In this document: piece by piece, positions 39,140 through 43,238 of the stretch
Numbering within the stretch: the stretch's first letter is position 1
Layout: each line of letters starts with the position of its first letter
IMG/VR virus record: IMGVR_UViG_3300010373_000075
Span: 1 to 43,238 of that record
Reading direction: 5' to 3' (one strand)
Source of the DNA: a virus
Length of the DNA: 43,238 nt
Translations under genes and position numbers: made by a program
Notes under the pieces: model-generated
The model's database searches: none
What the model saw: only the letters and a program-made list of their open reading frames with translations
What the model was told of the DNA's origin: nothing

Positions 39140-39394
39140 ATGGAGCTAGATCAGCGCGTAGACGTTTTAGAAGACAAGGTGGAAGACTTGAGAGTTGAGC
39201 ATGCGGAAACCAGAACGATTGCCATGAATACAGCAAAGAACCTCGATAAGCTTACGGGGCTGGTTCTGGCTGAACAGCAAATGTTTAAGCTTGTTACTTC
39301 TTTTTTATTAAAGAATTCCCATATTATCGGTGGTTGTTTAGCTGGACTAGGATGCGGGGCCTATTATGCGGGCGCTCATCATTTAATATTCTAA
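39140..39394 (+). CDS. Coiled-coil plus membrane protein, holin-like candidate
   Basis: 84 aa. An acidic N-terminal coiled coil (VDVLEDKVEDLRVEHAETR) then one C-terminal membrane helix (HIIGGCLAGLGCGAYYAGAH), the layout of XhlA-type haemolysin/holin-accessory proteins. Last rightward gene after the fibres, where lysis genes are common. No endolysin lies beside it, so the lysis role is tentative. Confidence 0.5.
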   Translation: MELDQRVDVLEDKVEDLRVEHAETRTIAMNTAKNLDKLTGLVLAEQQMFKLVTSFLLKNSHIIGGCLAGLGCGAYYAGAHHLIF

Positions 39395-39421
39395 ATAAAC
39401 ATCCGATTGAATTCTGTAAAC

Positions 39422-39444
39422 TTATCCACAGAATTTGTGGATAT
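39422..39444. promoter_or_regulatory. Inverted DnaA-box-like pair / hairpin
   Basis: TTATCCACA (39422-39430) is the exact consensus DnaA 9-mer. TGTGGATAT (39436-39444) is an inverted copy with one mismatch, 5 bases away. The arms also make an 8-base hairpin between convergent genes, so a bidirectional terminator is an alternative reading. Confidence 0.5.
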
Positions 39445-39463
39445 CTTTGGGGATAGTTTAAAG

Positions 39464-39880
39464 TTAAGATGTGTAATTGATAAAATGCATAATTTCATTA
39501 GCAGCCATCGCAATGCAACTGTATAGTTCGTAAATATTATAGAGGCGATTGATTTTATCTGTGTAATCTTTATCTGCCCCATGTGCTGTCTGCATTAATC
39601 TATAATATTCATTGTAATATTCAGTGCTAAGAATATCAGCATCTTTCCAGAGTTTTTGATAGGCCCCACTGTTACCCTTTTTGGTTTCCAGCCATTCTTT
39701 TATTAGGGATAAATATTCATTAGAAAATGAGATATGAGCACCATCATTGGGATTTTTTTCTTTTAAAAGAGCAAGTTTATTGTCATTTGCTTTGGTATAA
39801 AAAGAAAAAATTTTTTTTTTCGTCCAATGGGCCTCGAATGGGTCAAGATATCTATTTTTATAAAGTTTTCCGTATGACAC
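39464..39880 (-). CDS. Hypothetical helical protein
   Basis: 138 aa from GTG 39880, preceded by GAGGG. Highly charged, helical, tyrosine-rich, no signal peptide. It lies downstream of the structured non-coding stretch and its extended -10 promoter, opposite in direction to the late genes. Perhaps expressed in the lysogen. Function unknown. Confidence 0.55.
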   Translation of the reverse strand: MSYGKLYKNRYLDPFEAHWTKKKIFSFYTKANDNKLALLKEKNPNDGAHISFSNEYLSLIKEWLETKKGNSGAYQKLWKDADILSTEYYNEYYRLMQTAHGADKDYTDKINRLYNIYELYSCIAMAANEIMHFINYTS

Positions 39881-40156
39881 AATCCCTCACTAAGCAGTAG
39901 GCCGGGCGCTACTCTGACTCTGCAGATGATAGGCGTGGAGTTGGACGCCTCGTTTTATAGCTGCCTGTGTGCATTCCGCAGGAGAAGCCACTCTGCACCT
40001 GTTCTGCCCATTCTCATTACTTACCAACCCAGAACAGCTCTCACGCTACTGATTAATGCTTTCGCTACAGCATCGCTACTGCCGCTTGATTATAGCATTT
40101 TAATGACGCCGTTAATATGGTATGGCTTATTAACGCAAAGTAATATCATTCATTAA
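39881..40156 (-). other. Structured non-coding stretch, possible leader or RNA gene
   Basis: No supported gene. Inverted repeats: 39931-39936/39945-39950, 39999-40006/40030-40037 (8-base arms) and 40056-40060/40069-40073; CAGTAGCG-type motifs recur on the minus strand. An extended -10 (TGCTATAAT, plus-strand 40089-40097) on the minus strand would start a transcript near 40080 running through it into the 39880 gene. Confidence 0.4.
40089..40097 (-). promoter_or_regulatory. Extended -10 promoter, leftward
   Basis: TGCTATAAT on the minus strand is a consensus extended -10. No good -35 is present, which extended -10 promoters do not require. It points at the structured stretch and the gene ending at 39464. 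Confidence 0.5.
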
Positions 40157-40378
40157 TTAAGCCAACACATACCCATGACTGATTCTACGCTTATGTATTA
40201 GCTTAATCCATTCCTGGGCAACTTCGTAAGAATCAATGGCGGTCTTTTTCTCTTTATCGGAATTCTTTTGCTCACCGCCTTCATGAGTGGTAAAAATTAG
40301 CTCGCCAAACATATCTCTATCAACCACCGCTTCAAAATACTTTTTGTATTTTGGATGTACCCACCGCACTGCAACCAT
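40157..40378 (-). CDS. Small hypothetical protein near attP
   Basis: 73 aa from ATG 40378 with GGGAGG 7 bases upstream. Basic start (MVAVRWVHPKYKKYFEAVVD), then helices ending in WIKLIHKRRISHG. The upstream A/T-rich region has a TATTAT box and a TACTAC half-site (40416-40421) like the repressor operator. Function unknown. Confidence 0.5.
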   Translation of the reverse strand: MVAVRWVHPKYKKYFEAVVDRDMFGELIFTTHEGGEQKNSDKEKKTAIDSYEVAQEWIKLIHKRRISHGYVLA

Positions 40379-40499
40379 GCTCAACCCTCCCTTTGTTCTC
40401 CTGTATGCTAATAATACTACAAAAAGGGAACGTTAATCTAGATAGCATTAATTTGGAATCGTGCCGAAAAGATGGAAAAACTTAGAGCGAATGTATTTT

Positions 40500-40803
40500 A
40501 TTAGTAAGGATTTTAACTGATTTAACCAGATTAACTGAGAATAATTACTCTTACTAAAACCACCCCTGAAGCCCTTTATTACTGTATATGCTATGATTGC
40601 TTTAAGACAGGGTCTAAAATAGGGTCTTTACTATATTTATCAATAACTTACGAAGATTAGCCCGCATAACTGTTAATCATTGGGTCACAGGTTCGAGTCC
40701 TGTTCGGGGAGCCATTTCAAGGCCTTATATATCAAAGCATCCAGAGCCAATCCATATTGATCAAATATCAATCTTTACTAACAGATTACTAAAATATTAC
40801 TAA
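40500..40803. other. attP region with arm-type repeats
   Basis: TTACTAA motifs surround the core. One inverted copy lies at 40501-40507 and one direct copy at 40551-40557. Three direct copies at 40775-40781, 40786-40792 and 40797-40803 are exactly 11 bases apart, the last overlapping the integrase stop. AGGGTCT is also repeated at 40609-40615 and 40621-40627. This resembles lambda attP, where Int binds arm sites at helical spacing. The integrase here has the lambda-type arm-binding N-terminus. Confidence 0.65.
40669..40714 (+). other. Attachment core from tRNA-Asn 3' part
   Basis: The sequence from ACTGTTAATCATTGGGTC to the GCCA end equals the anticodon loop (GTT), variable loop, T arm and acceptor 3' strand of a gammaproteobacterial tRNA-Asn. 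The 5' half is missing: bases before it do not pair with TCATT or TCGGGGA. It is therefore an att core that would restore the host gene on integration, not a functional tRNA. Crossover probably occurs in the anticodon loop. Confidence 0.85.
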
Positions 40804-41921
40804 AACTCAAACTTAATCCCGCTGACTTTCACTTTTTGCCAATCATCATGACCTTTCTTGTAATGCTCGGTCATTTTTCGGTCTGAATGTCCTGCTAAAT
40901 GCTGAACATCAAAACCTTGGTCTTCATACCATTTTATAGCGGTTGCTCTGATCTCGTGAAACGTGGGCTTTTCTTCATCTTTCATTGCCTTAAACTCAGG
41001 CAGTAAATCTCGAATTTCTGCAAAGGCTTTACTGACATATTCCTTGCTGCATTGCGTGTAATGTTGACGACCTTTAAAAGCAATATTCTTTTTAGGGTCT
41101 CGATGCACTATATAAGGGCTTAATAAATTGTCTTTTTTGGAATCTGCGATGATTTTTTCAAGTTCAGGAAATAAGGCAATTTCTATTTGCTTTTTGGTCT
41201 TTTCCTGCTTAACCCTAAGTTCGCCATTCACAATACCATCATAGCGCATCATCATAACATCGCCTTCACGCTGAGCAGTAGCAAACGCTAACCTCATGGC
41301 AATTTTAAGAAATTTAGGCGTTTCAACCACTTGGCCGTTAATTTCCTGCTTGAAGTTCAAAATAGCTTTGTACTGGTCTAATGTTAAACGCTTGCGTTTT
41401 TTCTCAATCTCAACTGGCATTGTTTGATCAGCAAGATTGTTTTCTAAATACCCCTTGGCTATGGCGTACTTAAATAGCAGCATCATAAGGGAGCGGGTAC
41501 GATTAGAAAGGACTGGCGCAGTTTCGGCAATTTTATCTAAAAAGGTTGATACATCTAAAACTGTCATTGTGCTGATATCAGCATCTTTGTAATGCAATTT
41601 TATCCGCTTAAGCTGGTTTTTATAATCCCGTATAGTATTATCTGCCAGCTTTTTTTTAGGCAAAATCACATTTTCAAAATGCTCACACCATTTAGACATA
41701 GACATAATAGAGCCAAGAATCACATCGGCTTTTTCTATTTTTTTGATTAATTCTCCATTGCAGATATGAGCCGTATTAATGGCAGTCATCTCATCAGTAG
41801 CGCTGTCAAAATAAGTATCCTTTTTAGTGACAGGATGCCTGTAATAAAACCTATTAAGAGTCTTATGCCAGTACAAATTAGGAGGCAAACTTTTATAGCC
41901 TTTTTTACGGGGGCGAATCAT
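40800..41921 (-). CDS. int: Lambda-type tyrosine integrase
   Basis: 373 aa. Residues 1-60 (LPPNLYWHKTLNRFYYRHP, VTKKDTYF) match the lambda Int arm-binding domain. Residues 75-165 are the core-binding SAM-like domain. The catalytic domain shows AQREGD (R218), EKTKKQ (lysine near 241-243), HEIR (H322, R325), AGHSD (H345) and Y354 in EHYKKGH. It joins phage and host tRNA-Asn att sites. Stop lies next to attP; start overlaps the xis stop (ATGA). Confidence 0.94.
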   Translation of the reverse strand: MIRPRKKGYKSLPPNLYWHKTLNRFYYRHPVTKKDTYFDSATDEMTAINTAHICNGELIKKIEKADVILGSIMSMSKWCEHFENVILPKKKLADNTIRDYKNQLKRIKLHYKDADISTMTVLDVSTFLDKIAETAPVLSNRTRSLMMLLFKYAIAKGYLENNLADQTMPVEIEKKRKRLTLDQYKAILNFKQEINGQVVETPKFLKIAMRLAFATAQREGDVMMMRYDGIVNGELRVKQEKTKKQIEIALFPELEKIIADSKKDNLLSPYIVHRDPKKNIAFKGRQHYTQCSKEYVSKAFAEIRDLLPEFKAMKDEEKPTFHEIRATAIKWYEDQGFDVQHLAGHSDRKMTEHYKKGHDDWQKVKVSGIKFEF

Positions 41922-42163
41922 TGACGCAATATCCTTTGAGCATAAGTTACTGATTGAGGGTTGTTTTTTGCCATAGGTGAAGTTTGAAGCAACCAGGCTT
42001 CCTCGTCAACATACCATTGAGAACCAAGTCTCATACCTGGCACTTCTCTATTGACAATCTTACTATAAATATTTGATTTAGAGGGCCGTTTGATTGGCGG
42101 CTCCGCAGTTAAGTCCTCAACAAAATATTTATTAATAAAATCCACTACTCTCATGAGCTGCAT
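41918..42163 (-). CDS. xis: Excisionase-like small DNA-binding protein
   Basis: 81 aa upstream of int with AAGGAGG 8 bases before ATG 42163. MRVVDFINKYF ... SNIYSKIVNREVPGMRLGSQ WYVDEEAW is the winged-helix layout of excisionases (helix, GxxxG-type turn, WYVDE..W strand). It would bend attR/attP arms to direct Int to excise. Overlaps int by 4 bases. Confidence 0.8.
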   Translation of the reverse strand: MQLMRVVDFINKYFVEDLTAEPPIKRPSKSNIYSKIVNREVPGMRLGSQWYVDEEAWLLQTSPMAKNNPQSVTYAQRILRQ

Positions 42164-42343
42164 TTATACGTCCTCCTTGGTTTGCTTATCTAATTTATCT
42201 TTTAGCTTGTCTAAATCTGATTTTTTAAAGCGCAGATCATCTTTAGTAATTTTGAAAACTTGGCCTTGATGCTCATACCAAGTCCAGCCACGCCCCTCAA
42301 AAAGATCATCTAATTGCGTTTTGCTTAAATTAACTTGAATCAC
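42164..42343 (-). CDS. Small hypothetical protein before xis
   Basis: 59 aa from GTG 42343. N-terminal TQLDDLFEGRGWTWYEHQGQ then a lysine/aspartate-rich helix. Its last codons contain the xis ribosome site. Function unknown. Confidence 0.5.
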   Translation of the reverse strand: MIQVNLSKTQLDDLFEGRGWTWYEHQGQVFKITKDDLRFKKSDLDKLKDKLDKQTKEDV

Positions 42344-42358
42344 ACCCCACCCCTGATT

Positions 42359-42670
42359 TTATGCTTTAAAGCCCATTAAATTTGCTTGATCTGTAACGCT
42401 TTTCTTGATCTTATTTAAAGTCTCCTCCAGCGTTTTTTCTGCTTGCTCTTGCCTATAGTCTTTTGAAATAGTTAAATAAACTGTGCCATAGCCAAAGCTT
42501 ATGATCTTGTCTAGCAAAAAACGCATTTCTGATTGGCTGTTGCTAGGGTCTTCGCAAAACTCTTCAACAAGTGCGCTTATTACACTCAAAACACTTGTGA
42601 ATTTAGATGCTTGGCCTGACCCTTTAATAATCCTTTCTATTTTCAACTTATCAGCCCCCGCTCGGTTCAT
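42359..42670 (-). CDS. Hypothetical helical protein
   Basis: 103 aa. ATG 42670 has GAGG 8 bases upstream and overlaps the preceding TAA by one base (TAATG). Helical; one central cysteine (VEEFCEDP). No domain recognised. Confidence 0.55.
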   Translation of the reverse strand: MNRAGADKLKIERIIKGSGQASKFTSVLSVISALVEEFCEDPSNSQSEMRFLLDKIISFGYGTVYLTISKDYRQEQAEKTLEETLNKIKKSVTDQANLMGFKA

Positions 42671-42846
42671 TAGCTAATCCTCACTTTCTTATATTTTGGT
42701 AACTGGCATTTTTTGCATATTTTTTTCATTATCATGCTTTGATAAATAGGCAGATCATTTTCCTCATCGGCTGTAGTGCTGTCATAGGTTTTAATTATTT
42801 TCACTTCAAACCATTCATACCAATCGTGAAATATATGGAACTTCAT
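42670..42846 (-). CDS. Small protein with CxxC near the end
   Basis: 58 aa: aromatic start (MKFHIFHDWYEWFEVK), then KKICKKCQLPKYKK. One CxxC suggests half of a metal site or an inter-subunit site. GGAGG lies 4 bases before the ATG, and ATGA coupling joins it to the upstream gene. Function unknown. Confidence 0.5.
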   Translation of the reverse strand: MKFHIFHDWYEWFEVKIIKTYDSTTADEENDLPIYQSMIMKKICKKCQLPKYKKVRIS

Positions 42847-43238
42847 ACCCCCTCCCTAACCATGCGGATTAGGATCGGCAGGTCTCGCTCGTAGAATTCT
42901 GACCATGATTCGGATTGAAAGCATGGCTTATTCAAAATATGCTTTTGAAGAGTTTTATGATCAGGTGGCTCATCTGGATAACTGATAAAATCATAAAACC
43001 AGAAATGATTAAAACCATCTTTATGAGACATGATTTTGAAAAAATGATTTTCAGAATCAATTAAGCCTTCCTCAGTACACCAAACCCAATAAACAATGCC
43101 ATCCTCAATCCAAGCTAAAGGCTTTTCTTGCACTTCACGCAATGCCTGCTCAAAGGTGATTTGGTCAATAATGCGCTCGCCTATACATTCCATGCCAGGT
43201 CTAACTTCTCTTAGCCTGCCGCCCCTATCCTCTGTATA
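42843..43238 (-). CDS. 3' part of a gene cut by the window end
   Basis: The frame is open from the window end (15 codons) into MECIGERIIDQITFEQALRE at 43193 and on to the TGA at 42843. The whole parallels the protein at 13621-14049. The first residues of such a protein, MKRIVREINP, lie at 1-32. Most likely the true gene starts there and the ATG at 43193 is internal. Joining the ends directly leaves the two parts one base out of frame, so at least one base is missing at the junction. Confidence 0.6.
   Translation of the reverse strand, partial: YTEDRGGRLREVRPGMECIGERIIDQITFEQALREVQEKPLAWIEDGIVYWVWCTEEGLIDSENHFFKIMSHKDGFNHFWFYDFISYPDEPPDHKTLQKHILNKPCFQSESWSEFYERDLPILIRMVREGV

Noticed and set aside
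39926-40156. Plus-strand reading frame of 76 codons
   Set aside because: No ribosome site; composition follows the inverted repeats of the non-coding stretch, and it lies opposite the leftward extended -10 promoter.
40669-40714. Functional tRNA-Asn gene
   Set aside because: Only the part from the anticodon loop to GCCA is present; the upstream bases cannot form the anticodon, D or acceptor 5' strands.
1-43238. CRISPR array, transposase or insertion sequence
   Set aside because: No regularly spaced repeats with unique spacers and no transposase-like protein seen; the repeats found are coding (sheath) or att/operator sites.

Overview
The window looks like the essentially complete genome (about 43.2 kb) of a temperate contractile-tailed (myovirus) phage of a low-GC gammaproteobacterium. 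The host guess rests on a 46-bp attachment core that matches the 3' part of a gammaproteobacterial tRNA-Asn and on the ERF, SSB, HU and repressor/Cro types; I cannot name a genus (Legionellales-like is only a guess). No chromosomal genes flank the phage genes. The att core sits next to the integrase with phage genes on both sides (an attP layout), and the two window ends appear to carry the two halves of one gene. The sequence is therefore best read as a linearised circular or circularly permuted molecule.

Layout. (1) 1-7418, minus strand: a long, tightly overlapping leftward early operon from a strong promoter at 7390-7418. It holds an unknown first gene, ERF recombinase and SSB, an HNH homing endonuclease, two Lar-like zinc ribbons, a solitary MbcA/ParS/Xre-type domain and many microproteins. 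It continues across the junction into 43238-40800 and ends with excisionase and a lambda-type integrase beside attP. (2) 7486-8593: immunity region with a repressor (no serine visible at the S24 active site), a Cro/YdaS-like protein and three related palindromic operators lying on the promoters. (3) 8606-10245, plus: replication genes (O-like, P-like) and an HU/IHF-like protein. (4) 10281-14587, plus: a string of small unrecognised and zinc-ribbon genes, then a phage tRNA-Phe. (5) 15048-35389, plus: late genes in classic order: small and large terminase, portal, MuF-like protein, prohead protease/scaffold, decoration protein, capsid, connectors, sheath, tube, tail chaperone with an apparent -1 frameshift, tape measure, baseplate hub/spike/wedge and tail fibre. 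(6) 35386-36655, minus: a two-gene cassette for exported cysteine-rich proteins with its own TTGACA promoter, facing a small plus-strand gene with its own promoter. (7) 37201-39394, plus: a second fibre whose N-terminal third is a copy of the head decoration protein, and a small coiled-coil/membrane protein. (8) 39422-40799: inverted DnaA-box-like pair, small minus genes, a structured non-coding stretch and attP with arm-type repeats.

The genes suggest a lambdoid-style switch (repressor/Cro on shared operators), single-strand-annealing recombination, tyrosine-recombinase integration into tRNA-Asn, headful or cos packaging by a two-subunit terminase, and a short contractile tail. No endolysin is recognisable. 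The least explained parts are the exported cysteine-rich pair, the decoration-to-fibre domain sharing, repeat insertions in the sheath and decoration proteins, and two structured non-coding segments (3721-4115 and 39881-40156).
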